A stretch of DNA of 64,000 bases, taken from positions 7,022,067-7,086,066 of the forward strand of contig OZ038469.1 of NCBI GenBank assembly GCA_964036295.1, given 5' to 3'. A program made the position numbers and the translations under genes. Positions 24,985 through 35,988 of the stretch are shown here, piece after piece. Below the pieces are notes generated by a model. The model ran no database searches. It had not been told where the DNA came from and saw nothing but the letters and a program-made list of their open reading frames with translations. The number at the start of each line of letters is the position of its first letter. Position 1 is the stretch's first letter. This DNA comes from Plumapathes pennacea (taxonomy: Eukaryota > Cnidaria > Anthozoa > Antipatharia > Myriopathidae).

Positions 24985-24999
24985 GTGGCGGACGGCCAC
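24985..24999 (+). promoter_or_regulatory. Inverted repeat in U2 proximal promoter
   Basis: A perfect 5-bp inverted repeat (GTGGC, 5-nt spacer, GCCAC) at -36 to -22 of the U2 start, repeated upstream of every U2. A candidate proximal sequence element may lie just upstream (CCACATGTAGGGAG from about -55). Metazoan snRNA promoters usually carry a PSE near -55, but the motif is lineage-specific, so this is only a positional guess. Confidence 0.3.
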
Positions 25000-25020
25000 C
25001 CTAAGAAACTAGAAGTCGGT

Positions 25021-25207
25021 ATCGCTTCTCGGCCTTATGGCTAAGATCAAGTGTAGTATCTGTTCTTATCAGCTTAATATCTGATACGCTGCTCATTGAG
25101 TGGCTCAAATATTAAACTGATTTTTGGAACTGGGCTGTGGAATAGAGGCTTGCCTCGTCCCAGCCACGGGTTGTCTCGGTATAGCACTACCTCCGAGTAC
25201 GGCCCAC
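25021..25207 (+). ncRNA. RNU2: U2 snRNA, right array unit 1
   Basis: First U2 after the gap, with 148 nt of upstream sequence present. It carries the branch-point recognition GTAGTA, Sm site GATTTTTGG and stem-loop IV. Followed 18 nt later by a candidate 3' box. Confidence 0.97.
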
Positions 25208-25225
25208 TCCCCTCCGGGGGAACCC

Positions 25226-25241
25226 AATAAAAGCAAAGAGA
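25226..25241 (+). promoter_or_regulatory. Candidate snRNA 3' box after U2
   Basis: AATAAAAGCAAAGAGA starts 19 nt after the U2 3' end. Pol II snRNA genes need a 3' box about 9-19 nt downstream for 3' end formation by Integrator. A similar A/G-rich motif follows U1, but conservation within a homogenised array proves little. Confidence 0.4.
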
Positions 25242-25375
25242 ACATTGAGATAAAGGCCTGGGCCCCTAGTGCGTCGGTTCTGGCACACTTTAGCATGCAA
25301 GGCGGCATAGAATGGACGCTTGAAAGGGTGGAAGGGTCGTCCCATAAGGAAGGAAGCGGATGTGCGGTCGGCTCA

Positions 25376-25397
25376 GTTGTTTTGTGGACAAAACAAC
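25376..25397 (+). promoter_or_regulatory. Perfect hairpin directly upstream of U1
   Basis: A 9-bp perfect inverted repeat (GTTGTTTTG, loop TGGA, CAAAACAAC) at -25 to -4 of the U1 start, present before every U1 copy. A candidate PSE lies upstream near -60 (CCCATAAGGAAGGAAG). Function unknown. Confidence 0.4.
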
Positions 25398-25400
25398 TTC

Positions 25401-25489
25401 ATACTTACCTGACGCGGGAGGTACTGTGATCATGGAGGCAGTCCTCTCAGGGTGAGGCCCTTTCATTGCACTTGGACTGGGTTGACCCC

Positions 25490-25521
<32 letters not shown>

Positions 25522-25565
25522 TATAATTTCTGGTAGTGGGGACCTGCGTTCGCGCTCGTCCCCTT
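25401..25565 (+). ncRNA. RNU1: U1 snRNA, right array unit 1
   Basis: Starts ATACTTACCTG 193 nt after U2 ends, same strand. Sm-site region ATAATTTCTGG and terminal stem-loop present. Confidence 0.97.
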
Positions 25566-25585
25566 CCAAAAGAAGTAAAGAAGAA
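25566..25585 (+). promoter_or_regulatory. Candidate snRNA 3' box after U1
   Basis: CCAAAAGAAGTAAAGAAGAA lies directly downstream of U1 and shares the AAAAG...AAAGA pattern with the motif after U2. Confidence 0.35.
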
Positions 25586-25864
25586 ATTAAGAAAAAAAGA
25601 CGGTGACTAGCATGTCGTGTTTGATTTTGTCTTGCAGCAGAAACGTTGAAGAAGAAGAAAGGCAAGTGGGGACTAAAAACAAACCATATGTTCATTCACG
25701 TGCTCATGTTCACTGTCAATCGTCTGGTACGTGTGACAATTTTTATTTCTCCCGTTCTGGCGCCTCTTGGTACTTTTTGAACGACTTGTTGGGCTCGAAG
25801 TTTAGGTGTTAATGGAACGTTTTATGTTCATTGTTGACAGTGGAACGTGCAAATTCGTCACAAG

Positions 25865-25922
25865 GACAAGCGCACGTCCGTGCGCGCGCGCGCGCGCGCG
25901 TGCGTGCGTGCAAGCGCTTGTC
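25865..25922. repeat. Inverted repeat around alternating CG tract
   Basis: GACAAGCGC at the left and its exact complement GCGCTTGTC at the right enclose a 19-base pure CG alternation (25882-25900) extended by GTGCGTGCGTGC. Alternating CG favours Z-DNA, and the flanking arms could extrude a cruciform. Present once per unit. The tract is the only length-variable site found: 21 nt in left unit 1, 19 normally, 13 near 39588 and 9 in the two units at 52183 and 53544. Confidence 0.85.
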
Positions 25923-26070
25923 ACTTATAATTGCAGAAAAGATCTCGATCTGTGTGATTTTTTGTTCTTTTGTTGTTTAAAAAAACAACCCTACACATCT
26001 TTTTTCGTACACTGCAAAATTTGAACTCTTCAGGCCGCAAACTGACGGAGTACCGGGCGGTTTTGTGTGA

Positions 26071-26086
26071 GAAAAATGAAAAAGGA
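26071..26086 (-). terminator. Pol III terminator of 5S, right array unit 1
   Basis: On the minus strand two T5 runs follow the 5S 3' end, as in the left array. Confidence 0.8.
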
Positions 26087-26109
26087 AGTCTACGACACGG
26101 GGTATTCCC

Positions 26110-26144
<35 letters not shown>

Positions 26145-26205
26145 CCGGGCTTAACTTCGGTGATCGGACGAGAACCGGTGTTTTCCCGGTGGTATGGTCG
26201 TAGGC
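26087..26205 (-). rRNA. RN5S: 5S rRNA variant, right array unit 1
   Basis: Carries a base change at 26089 (RNA nt 117, G to A) inside closing helix I, turning a G-C pair into an A-C mismatch. Otherwise like the other copies. It is the first 5S right of the gap, where end units of arrays often diverge. It may be a mildly impaired copy or an assembly error. Confidence 0.93.
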
Positions 26206-26391
26206 GAGAGTATTGGCGTCAAATTTAGCATGTTATGGCGACTGTCGATTAACGAGAGGAGGCCTGGGACTAAGTGTCTTGCCTCCACATACATGGGGAC
26301 TTGTGGTGGCCGCGAGGAACTGGGGGAAAACGAATACCACATGTAGGGAGATTTTGTGGCGGACGGCCACCCTAAGAAACTAGAAGTCGGT

Positions 26392-26578
26392 ATCGCTTCT
26401 CGGCCTTATGGCTAAGATCAAGTGTAGTATCTGTTCTTATCAGCTTAATATCTGATACGCTGCTTATTGAGTGGCTCAAATATTAAACTGATTTTTGGAA
26501 CTGGGCTGTGGAATAGAGGCTTGCCTCGTCCCAGCCACGGGTTGTCTCGGTATAGCACTACCTCCGAGTACGGCCCAC
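26392..26578 (+). ncRNA. RNU2: U2 snRNA variant, right array unit 2
   Basis: Has T instead of C at 26465 (RNA nt 74) in stem II, which would change a C-G pair to U-G and is probably tolerated. Confidence 0.95.
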
Positions 26579-26771
26579 TCCCCTCCGGGGGAACCCAATA
26601 AAAGCAAAGAGAACATTGAGATAAAGGCCTGGGCCCCTAGTGCGTCGGTTCTGGCACACTTTAGCATGCAAGGCGGCATAGAATGGACGCTTGAAAGGGT
26701 GGAAGGGTCGTCCCATAAGGAAGGAAGCGGATGTGCGGTCGGCTCAGTTGTTTTGTGGACAAAACAACTTC

Positions 26772-26860
26772 ATACTTACCTGACGCGGGAGGTACTGTGA
26801 TCATGGAGGCAGTCCTCTCAGGGTGAGGCCCTTTCATTGCACTTGGACTGGGTTGACCCC

Positions 26861-26892
<32 letters not shown>

Positions 26893-26936
26893 TATAATTT
26901 CTGGTAGTGGGGACCTGCGTTCGCGCTCGTCCCCTT
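26772..26936 (+). ncRNA. RNU1: U1 snRNA, right unit 2
   Basis: Right array unit 2. Confidence 0.96.
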
Positions 26937-27457
26937 CCAAAAGAAGTAAAGAAGAAATTAAGAAAAAAAGACGGTGACTAGCATGTCGTGTTTGATTTTG
27001 TCTTGCAGCAGAAACGTTGAAGAAGAAGAAAGGCAAGTGGGGACTAAAAACAAACCATATGTTCATTCACGTGCTCATGTTCACTGTCAATCGTCTGGTA
27101 CGTGTGACAATTTTTATTTCTCCCGTTCTGGCGCCTCTTGGTACTTTTTGAACGACTTGTTGGGCTCGAAGTTTAGGTGTTAATGGAACGTTTTATGTTC
27201 ATTGTTGACAGTGGAACGTGCAAATTCGTCACAAGGACAAGCGCACGTCCGTGCGCGCGCGCGCGCGCGCGTGCGTGCGTGCAAGCGCTTGTCACTTATA
27301 ATTGCAGAAAAGATCTCGATCTGTGTGATTTTTTGTTCTTTTGTTGTTTAAAAAAACAACCCTACACATCTTTTTTCGTACACTGCAAAATTTGAACTCT
27401 TCAGGCCGCAAACTGACGGAGTACCGGGCGGTTTTGTGTGAGAAAAATGAAAAAGGA

Positions 27458-27480
27458 AGCCTACGACACGGGGTATTCCC

Positions 27481-27515
<35 letters not shown>

Positions 27516-27576
27516 CCGGGCTTAACTTCGGTGATCGGACGAGAACCGGTGTTTTCCCGGTGGTATGGTCGTAGGC
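27458..27576 (-). rRNA. RN5S: 5S rRNA, right unit 2
   Basis: Right array unit 2; helix I has the standard base. Confidence 0.96.
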
Positions 27577-27762
27577 GAGAGTATTGGCGTCAAATTTAGC
27601 ATGTTATGGCGACTGTCGATTAACGAGAGGAGGCCTGGGACTAAGTGTCTTGCCTCCACATACATGGGGACTTGTGGTGGCCGCGAGGAACTGGGGGAAA
27701 ACGAATACCACATGTAGGGAGATTTTGTGGCGGACGGCCACCCTAAGAAACTAGAAGTCGGT

Positions 27763-27949
27763 ATCGCTTCTCGGCCTTATGGCTAAGATCAAGTGTAGTA
27801 TCTGTTCTTATCAGCTTAATATCTGATACGCTGCTCATTGAGTGGCTCAAATATTAAACTGATTTTTGGAACTGGGCTGTGGAATAGAGGCTTGCCTCGT
27901 CCCAGCCACGGGTTGTCTCGGTATAGCACTACCTCCGAGTACGGCCCAC
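27763..27949 (+). ncRNA. RNU2: U2 snRNA, right unit 3
   Basis: Right array unit 3. Confidence 0.96.
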
Positions 27950-28142
27950 TCCCCTCCGGGGGAACCCAATAAAAGCAAAGAGAACATTGAGATAAAGGCC
28001 TGGGCCCCTAGTGCGTCGGTTCTGGCACACTTTAGCATGCAAGGCGGCATAGAATGGACGCTTGAAAGGGTGGAAGGGTCGTCCCATAAGGAAGGAAGCG
28101 GATGTGCGGTCGGCTCAGTTGTTTTGTGGACAAAACAACTTC

Positions 28143-28231
28143 ATACTTACCTGACGCGGGAGGTACTGTGATCATGGAGGCAGTCCTCTCAGGGTGAGGC
28201 CCTTTCATTGCACTTGGACTGGGTTGACCCC

Positions 28232-28263
<32 letters not shown>

Positions 28264-28307
28264 TATAATTTCTGGTAGTGGGGACCTGCGTTCGCGCTCG
28301 TCCCCTT
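28143..28307 (+). ncRNA. RNU1: U1 snRNA, right unit 3
   Basis: Right array unit 3. Confidence 0.96.
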
Positions 28308-28828
28308 CCAAAAGAAGTAAAGAAGAAATTAAGAAAAAAAGACGGTGACTAGCATGTCGTGTTTGATTTTGTCTTGCAGCAGAAACGTTGAAGAAGAAGA
28401 AAGGCAAGTGGGGACTAAAAACAAACCATATGTTCATTCACGTGCTCATGTTCACTGTCAATCGTCTGGTACGTGTGACAATTTTTATTTCTCCCGTTCT
28501 GGCGCCTCTTGGTACTTTTTGAACGACTTGTTGGGCTCGAAGTTTAGGTGTTAATGGAACGTTTTATGTTCATTGTTGACAGTGGAACGTGCAAATTCGT
28601 CACAAGGACAAGCGCACGTCCGTGCGCGCGCGCGCGCGCGCGTGCGTGCGTGCAAGCGCTTGTCACTTATAATTGCAGAAAAGATCTCGATCTGTGTGAT
28701 TTTTTGTTCTTTTGTTGTTTAAAAAAACAACCCTACACATCTTTTTTCGTACACTGCAAAATTTGAACTCTTCAGGCCGCAAACTGACGGAGTACCGGGC
28801 GGTTTTGTGTGAGAAAAATGAAAAAGGA

Positions 28829-28851
28829 AGCCTACGACACGGGGTATTCCC

Positions 28852-28886
<35 letters not shown>

Positions 28887-28947
28887 CCGGGCTTAACTTC
28901 GGTGATCGGACGAGAACCGGTGTTTTCCCGGTGGTATGGTCGTAGGC
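28829..28947 (-). rRNA. RN5S: 5S rRNA, right unit 3
   Basis: Right array unit 3. Confidence 0.96.
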
Positions 28948-29133
28948 GAGAGTATTGGCGTCAAATTTAGCATGTTATGGCGACTGTCGATTAACGAGAG
29001 GAGGCCTGGGACTAAGTGTCTTGCCTCCACATACATGGGGACTTGTGGTGGCCGCGAGGAACTGGGGGAAAACGAATACCACATGTAGGGAGATTTTGTG
29101 GCGGACGGCCACCCTAAGAAACTAGAAGTCGGT

Positions 29134-29320
29134 ATCGCTTCTCGGCCTTATGGCTAAGATCAAGTGTAGTATCTGTTCTTATCAGCTTAATATCTGATAC
29201 GCTGCTCATTGAGTGGCTCAAATATTAAACTGATTTTTGGAACTGGGCTGTGGAATAGAGGCTTGCCTCGTCCCAGCCACGGGTTGTCTCGGTATAGCAC
29301 TACCTCCGAGTACGGCCCAC
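29134..29320 (+). ncRNA. RNU2: U2 snRNA, right unit 4
   Basis: Right array unit 4. Confidence 0.96.
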
Positions 29321-29513
29321 TCCCCTCCGGGGGAACCCAATAAAAGCAAAGAGAACATTGAGATAAAGGCCTGGGCCCCTAGTGCGTCGGTTCTGGCACA
29401 CTTTAGCATGCAAGGCGGCATAGAATGGACGCTTGAAAGGGTGGAAGGGTCGTCCCATAAGGAAGGAAGCGGATGTGCGGTCGGCTCAGTTGTTTTGTGG
29501 ACAAAACAACTTC

Positions 29514-29602
29514 ATACTTACCTGACGCGGGAGGTACTGTGATCATGGAGGCAGTCCTCTCAGGGTGAGGCCCTTTCATTGCACTTGGACTGGGTTGACC
29601 CC

Positions 29603-29634
<32 letters not shown>

Positions 29635-29678
29635 TATAATTTCTGGTAGTGGGGACCTGCGTTCGCGCTCGTCCCCTT
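29514..29678 (+). ncRNA. RNU1: U1 snRNA, right unit 4
   Basis: Right array unit 4. Confidence 0.96.
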
Positions 29679-30199
29679 CCAAAAGAAGTAAAGAAGAAAT
29701 TAAGAAAAAAAGACGGTGACTAGCATGTCGTGTTTGATTTTGTCTTGCAGCAGAAACGTTGAAGAAGAAGAAAGGCAAGTGGGGACTAAAAACAAACCAT
29801 ATGTTCATTCACGTGCTCATGTTCACTGTCAATCGTCTGGTACGTGTGACAATTTTTATTTCTCCCGTTCTGGCGCCTCTTGGTACTTTTTGAACGACTT
29901 GTTGGGCTCGAAGTTTAGGTGTTAATGGAACGTTTTATGTTCATTGTTGACAGTGGAACGTGCAAATTCGTCACAAGGACAAGCGCACGTCCGTGCGCGC
30001 GCGCGCGCGCGCGTGCGTGCGTGCAAGCGCTTGTCACTTATAATTGCAGAAAAGATCTCGATCTGTGTGATTTTTTGTTCTTTTGTTGTTTAAAAAAACA
30101 ACCCTACACATCTTTTTTCGTACACTGCAAAATTTGAACTCTTCAGGCCGCAAACTGACGGAGTACCGGGCGGTTTTGTGTGAGAAAAATGAAAAAGGA

Positions 30200-30222
30200 A
30201 GCCTACGACACGGGGTATTCCC

Positions 30223-30257
<35 letters not shown>

Positions 30258-30318
30258 CCGGGCTTAACTTCGGTGATCGGACGAGAACCGGTGTTTTCCC
30301 GGTGGTATGGTCGTAGGC
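30200..30318 (-). rRNA. RN5S: 5S rRNA, right unit 4
   Basis: Right array unit 4. Confidence 0.96.
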
Positions 30319-30504
30319 GAGAGTATTGGCGTCAAATTTAGCATGTTATGGCGACTGTCGATTAACGAGAGGAGGCCTGGGACTAAGTGTCTTGCCTCCA
30401 CATACATGGGGACTTGTGGTGGCCGCGAGGAACTGGGGGAAAACGAATACCACATGTAGGGAGATTTTGTGGCGGACGGCCACCCTAAGAAACTAGAAGT
30501 CGGT

Positions 30505-30691
30505 ATCGCTTCTCGGCCTTATGGCTAAGATCAAGTGTAGTATCTGTTCTTATCAGCTTAATATCTGATACGCTGCTCATTGAGTGGCTCAAATATTAAA
30601 CTGATTTTTGGAACTGGGCTGTGGAATAGAGGCTTGCCTCGTCCCAGCCACGGGTTGTCTCGGTATAGCACTACCTCCGAGTACGGCCCAC
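30505..30691 (+). ncRNA. RNU2: U2 snRNA, right unit 5
   Basis: Right array unit 5. Confidence 0.96.
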
Positions 30692-30884
30692 TCCCCTCCG
30701 GGGGAACCCAATAAAAGCAAAGAGAACATTGAGATAAAGGCCTGGGCCCCTAGTGCGTCGGTTCTGGCACACTTTAGCATGCAAGGCGGCATAGAATGGA
30801 CGCTTGAAAGGGTGGAAGGGTCGTCCCATAAGGAAGGAAGCGGATGTGCGGTCGGCTCAGTTGTTTTGTGGACAAAACAACTTC

Positions 30885-30973
30885 ATACTTACCTGACGCG
30901 GGAGGTACTGTGATCATGGAGGCAGTCCTCTCAGGGTGAGGCCCTTTCATTGCACTTGGACTGGGTTGACCCC

Positions 30974-31005
<32 letters not shown>

Positions 31006-31049
31006 TATAATTTCTGGTAGTGGGGACCTGCGTTCGCGCTCGTCCCCTT
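30885..31049 (+). ncRNA. RNU1: U1 snRNA, right unit 5
   Basis: Right array unit 5. Confidence 0.96.
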
Positions 31050-31570
31050 CCAAAAGAAGTAAAGAAGAAATTAAGAAAAAAAGACGGTGACTAGCATGTC
31101 GTGTTTGATTTTGTCTTGCAGCAGAAACGTTGAAGAAGAAGAAAGGCAAGTGGGGACTAAAAACAAACCATATGTTCATTCACGTGCTCATGTTCACTGT
31201 CAATCGTCTGGTACGTGTGACAATTTTTATTTCTCCCGTTCTGGCGCCTCTTGGTACTTTTTGAACGACTTGTTGGGCTCGAAGTTTAGGTGTTAATGGA
31301 ACGTTTTATGTTCATTGTTGACAGTGGAACGTGCAAATTCGTCACAAGGACAAGCGCACGTCCGTGCGCGCGCGCGCGCGCGCGTGCGTGCGTGCAAGCG
31401 CTTGTCACTTATAATTGCAGAAAAGATCTCGATCTGTGTGATTTTTTGTTCTTTTGTTGTTTAAAAAAACAACCCTACACATCTTTTTTCGTACACTGCA
31501 AAATTTGAACTCTTCAGGCCGCAAACTGACGGAGTACCGGGCGGTTTTGTGTGAGAAAAATGAAAAAGGA

Positions 31571-31593
31571 AGCCTACGACACGGGGTATTCCC

Positions 31594-31628
<35 letters not shown>

Positions 31629-31689
31629 CCGGGCTTAACTTCGGTGATCGGACGAGAACCGGTGTTTTCCCGGTGGTATGGTCGTAGGC
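31571..31689 (-). rRNA. RN5S: 5S rRNA, right unit 5
   Basis: Right array unit 5. Confidence 0.96.
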
Positions 31690-31875
31690 GAGAGTATTGG
31701 CGTCAAATTTAGCATGTTATGGCGACTGTCGATTAACGAGAGGAGGCCTGGGACTAAGTGTCTTGCCTCCACATACATGGGGACTTGTGGTGGCCGCGAG
31801 GAACTGGGGGAAAACGAATACCACATGTAGGGAGATTTTGTGGCGGACGGCCACCCTAAGAAACTAGAAGTCGGT

Positions 31876-32062
31876 ATCGCTTCTCGGCCTTATGGCTAAG
31901 ATCAAGTGTAGTATCTGTTCTTATCAGCTTAATATCTGATACGCTGCTCATTGAGTGGCTCAAATATTAAACTGATTTTTGGAACTGGGCTGTGGAATAG
32001 AGGCTTGCCTCGTCCCAGCCACGGGTTGTCTCGGTATAGCACTACCTCCGAGTACGGCCCAC
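31876..32062 (+). ncRNA. RNU2: U2 snRNA, right unit 6
   Basis: Right array unit 6. Confidence 0.96.
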
Positions 32063-32255
32063 TCCCCTCCGGGGGAACCCAATAAAAGCAAAGAGAACAT
32101 TGAGATAAAGGCCTGGGCCCCTAGTGCGTCGGTTCTGGCACACTTTAGCATGCAAGGCGGCATAGAATGGACGCTTGAAAGGGTGGAAGGGTCGTCCCAT
32201 AAGGAAGGAAGCGGATGTGCGGTCGGCTCAGTTGTTTTGTGGACAAAACAACTTC

Positions 32256-32344
32256 ATACTTACCTGACGCGGGAGGTACTGTGATCATGGAGGCAGTCCT
32301 CTCAGGGTGAGGCCCTTTCATTGCACTTGGACTGGGTTGACCCC

Positions 32345-32376
<32 letters not shown>

Positions 32377-32420
32377 TATAATTTCTGGTAGTGGGGACCT
32401 GCGTTCGCGCTCGTCCCCTT
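32256..32420 (+). ncRNA. RNU1: U1 snRNA, right unit 6
   Basis: Right array unit 6. Confidence 0.96.
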
Positions 32421-32941
32421 CCAAAAGAAGTAAAGAAGAAATTAAGAAAAAAAGACGGTGACTAGCATGTCGTGTTTGATTTTGTCTTGCAGCAGAAACG
32501 TTGAAGAAGAAGAAAGGCAAGTGGGGACTAAAAACAAACCATATGTTCATTCACGTGCTCATGTTCACTGTCAATCGTCTGGTACGTGTGACAATTTTTA
32601 TTTCTCCCGTTCTGGCGCCTCTTGGTACTTTTTGAACGACTTGTTGGGCTCGAAGTTTAGGTGTTAATGGAACGTTTTATGTTCATTGTTGACAGTGGAA
32701 CGTGCAAATTCGTCACAAGGACAAGCGCACGTCCGTGCGCGCGCGCGCGCGCGCGTGCGTGCGTGCAAGCGCTTGTCACTTATAATTGCAGAAAAGATCT
32801 CGATCTGTGTGATTTTTTGTTCTTTTGTTGTTTAAAAAAACAACCCTACACATCTTTTTTCGTACACTGCAAAATTTGAACTCTTCAGGCCGCAAACTGA
32901 CGGAGTACCGGGCGGTTTTGTGTGAGAAAAATGAAAAAGGA

Positions 32942-32964
32942 AGCCTACGACACGGGGTATTCCC

Positions 32965-32999
<35 letters not shown>

Positions 33000-33060
33000 C
33001 CGGGCTTAACTTCGGTGATCGGACGAGAACCGGTGTTTTCCCGGTGGTATGGTCGTAGGC
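32942..33060 (-). rRNA. RN5S: 5S rRNA, right unit 6
   Basis: Right array unit 6. Confidence 0.96.
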
Positions 33061-33246
33061 GAGAGTATTGGCGTCAAATTTAGCATGTTATGGCGACTGT
33101 CGATTAACGAGAGGAGGCCTGGGACTAAGTGTCTTGCCTCCACATACATGGGGACTTGTGGTGGCCGCGAGGAACTGGGGGAAAACGAATACCACATGTA
33201 GGGAGATTTTGTGGCGGACGGCCACCCTAAGAAACTAGAAGTCGGT

Positions 33247-33433
33247 ATCGCTTCTCGGCCTTATGGCTAAGATCAAGTGTAGTATCTGTTCTTATCAGCT
33301 TAATATCTGATACGCTGCTCATTGAGTGGCTCAAATATTAAACTGATTTTTGGAACTGGGCTGTGGAATAGAGGCTTGCCTCGTCCCAGCCACGGGTTGT
33401 CTCGGTATAGCACTACCTCCGAGTACGGCCCAC
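33247..33433 (+). ncRNA. RNU2: U2 snRNA, right unit 7
   Basis: Right array unit 7. Confidence 0.96.
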
Positions 33434-33626
33434 TCCCCTCCGGGGGAACCCAATAAAAGCAAAGAGAACATTGAGATAAAGGCCTGGGCCCCTAGTGCGT
33501 CGGTTCTGGCACACTTTAGCATGCAAGGCGGCATAGAATGGACGCTTGAAAGGGTGGAAGGGTCGTCCCATAAGGAAGGAAGCGGATGTGCGGTCGGCTC
33601 AGTTGTTTTGTGGACAAAACAACTTC

Positions 33627-33715
33627 ATACTTACCTGACGCGGGAGGTACTGTGATCATGGAGGCAGTCCTCTCAGGGTGAGGCCCTTTCATTGCACTTG
33701 GACTGGGTTGACCCC

Positions 33716-33747
<32 letters not shown>

Positions 33748-33791
33748 TATAATTTCTGGTAGTGGGGACCTGCGTTCGCGCTCGTCCCCTT
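33627..33791 (+). ncRNA. RNU1: U1 snRNA, right unit 7
   Basis: Right array unit 7. Confidence 0.96.
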
Positions 33792-34312
33792 CCAAAAGAA
33801 GTAAAGAAGAAATTAAGAAAAAAAGACGGTGACTAGCATGTCGTGTTTGATTTTGTCTTGCAGCAGAAACGTTGAAGAAGAAGAAAGGCAAGTGGGGACT
33901 AAAAACAAACCATATGTTCATTCACGTGCTCATGTTCACTGTCAATCGTCTGGTACGTGTGACAATTTTTATTTCTCCCGTTCTGGCGCCTCTTGGTACT
34001 TTTTGAACGACTTGTTGGGCTCGAAGTTTAGGTGTTAATGGAACGTTTTATGTTCATTGTTGACAGTGGAACGTGCAAATTCGTCACAAGGACAAGCGCA
34101 CGTCCGTGCGCGCGCGCGCGCGCGCGTGCGTGCGTGCAAGCGCTTGTCACTTATAATTGCAGAAAAGATCTCGATCTGTGTGATTTTTTGTTCTTTTGTT
34201 GTTTAAAAAAACAACCCTACACATCTTTTTTCGTACACTGCAAAATTTGAACTCTTCAGGCCGCAAACTGACGGAGTACCGGGCGGTTTTGTGTGAGAAA
34301 AATGAAAAAGGA

Positions 34313-34335
34313 AGCCTACGACACGGGGTATTCCC

Positions 34336-34370
<35 letters not shown>

Positions 34371-34431
34371 CCGGGCTTAACTTCGGTGATCGGACGAGAA
34401 CCGGTGTTTTCCCGGTGGTATGGTCGTAGGC
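34313..34431 (-). rRNA. RN5S: 5S rRNA, right unit 7
   Basis: Right array unit 7. Confidence 0.96.
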
Positions 34432-34617
34432 GAGAGTATTGGCGTCAAATTTAGCATGTTATGGCGACTGTCGATTAACGAGAGGAGGCCTGGGACTAAG
34501 TGTCTTGCCTCCACATACATGGGGACTTGTGGTGGCCGCGAGGAACTGGGGGAAAACGAATACCACATGTAGGGAGATTTTGTGGCGGACGGCCACCCTA
34601 AGAAACTAGAAGTCGGT

Positions 34618-34804
34618 ATCGCTTCTCGGCCTTATGGCTAAGATCAAGTGTAGTATCTGTTCTTATCAGCTTAATATCTGATACGCTGCTCATTGAGTGG
34701 CTCAAATATTAAACTGATTTTTGGAACTGGGCTGTGGAATAGAGGCTTGCCTCGTCCCAGCCACGGGTTGTCTCGGTATAGCACTACCTCCGAGTACGGC
34801 CCAC
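34618..34804 (+). ncRNA. RNU2: U2 snRNA, right unit 8
   Basis: Right array unit 8. Confidence 0.96.
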
Positions 34805-34997
34805 TCCCCTCCGGGGGAACCCAATAAAAGCAAAGAGAACATTGAGATAAAGGCCTGGGCCCCTAGTGCGTCGGTTCTGGCACACTTTAGCATGCAAGGC
34901 GGCATAGAATGGACGCTTGAAAGGGTGGAAGGGTCGTCCCATAAGGAAGGAAGCGGATGTGCGGTCGGCTCAGTTGTTTTGTGGACAAAACAACTTC

Positions 34998-35086
34998 ATA
35001 CTTACCTGACGCGGGAGGTACTGTGATCATGGAGGCAGTCCTCTCAGGGTGAGGCCCTTTCATTGCACTTGGACTGGGTTGACCCC

Positions 35087-35118
<32 letters not shown>

Positions 35119-35162
35119 TATAATTTCTGGTAGTGGGGACCTGCGTTCGCGCTCGTCCCCTT
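34998..35162 (+). ncRNA. RNU1: U1 snRNA, right unit 8
   Basis: Right array unit 8. Confidence 0.96.
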
Positions 35163-35683
35163 CCAAAAGAAGTAAAGAAGAAATTAAGAAAAAAAGACGG
35201 TGACTAGCATGTCGTGTTTGATTTTGTCTTGCAGCAGAAACGTTGAAGAAGAAGAAAGGCAAGTGGGGACTAAAAACAAACCATATGTTCATTCACGTGC
35301 TCATGTTCACTGTCAATCGTCTGGTACGTGTGACAATTTTTATTTCTCCCGTTCTGGCGCCTCTTGGTACTTTTTGAACGACTTGTTGGGCTCGAAGTTT
35401 AGGTGTTAATGGAACGTTTTATGTTCATTGTTGACAGTGGAACGTGCAAATTCGTCACAAGGACAAGCGCACGTCCGTGCGCGCGCGCGCGCGCGCGTGC
35501 GTGCGTGCAAGCGCTTGTCACTTATAATTGCAGAAAAGATCTCGATCTGTGTGATTTTTTGTTCTTTTGTTGTTTAAAAAAACAACCCTACACATCTTTT
35601 TTCGTACACTGCAAAATTTGAACTCTTCAGGCCGCAAACTGACGGAGTACCGGGCGGTTTTGTGTGAGAAAAATGAAAAAGGA

Positions 35684-35706
35684 AGCCTACGACACGGGGT
35701 ATTCCC

Positions 35707-35741
<35 letters not shown>

Positions 35742-35802
35742 CCGGGCTTAACTTCGGTGATCGGACGAGAACCGGTGTTTTCCCGGTGGTATGGTCGTAG
35801 GC
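35684..35802 (-). rRNA. RN5S: 5S rRNA, right unit 8
   Basis: Right array unit 8. Confidence 0.96.
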
Positions 35803-35988
35803 GAGAGTATTGGCGTCAAATTTAGCATGTTATGGCGACTGTCGATTAACGAGAGGAGGCCTGGGACTAAGTGTCTTGCCTCCACATACATGGGGACTTG
35901 TGGTGGCCGCGAGGAACTGGGGGAAAACGAATACCACATGTAGGGAGATTTTGTGGCGGACGGCCACCCTAAGAAACTAGAAGTCGGT

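Noticed and set aside
24596-25012. Longer open frames crossing 24673-24872
   Set aside because: They are open only because the run of N contains no stop codons.
25289-25297. Nine-base word TTTAGCATG shared between the U1 upstream region and the 5S upstream region (26224-26232)
   Set aside because: A few shared 9-mers are expected by chance in a 1.37-kb unit, and the positions and orientations relative to the genes differ.
25586-26070. A possible further small RNA (U5, U6 or spliced leader) in the U1-5S spacer
   Set aside because: I looked for U6 and U5 core motifs and an Sm site with a donor-like leader and found none convincing; ACAATTTTTATTTC is only weakly Sm-like.
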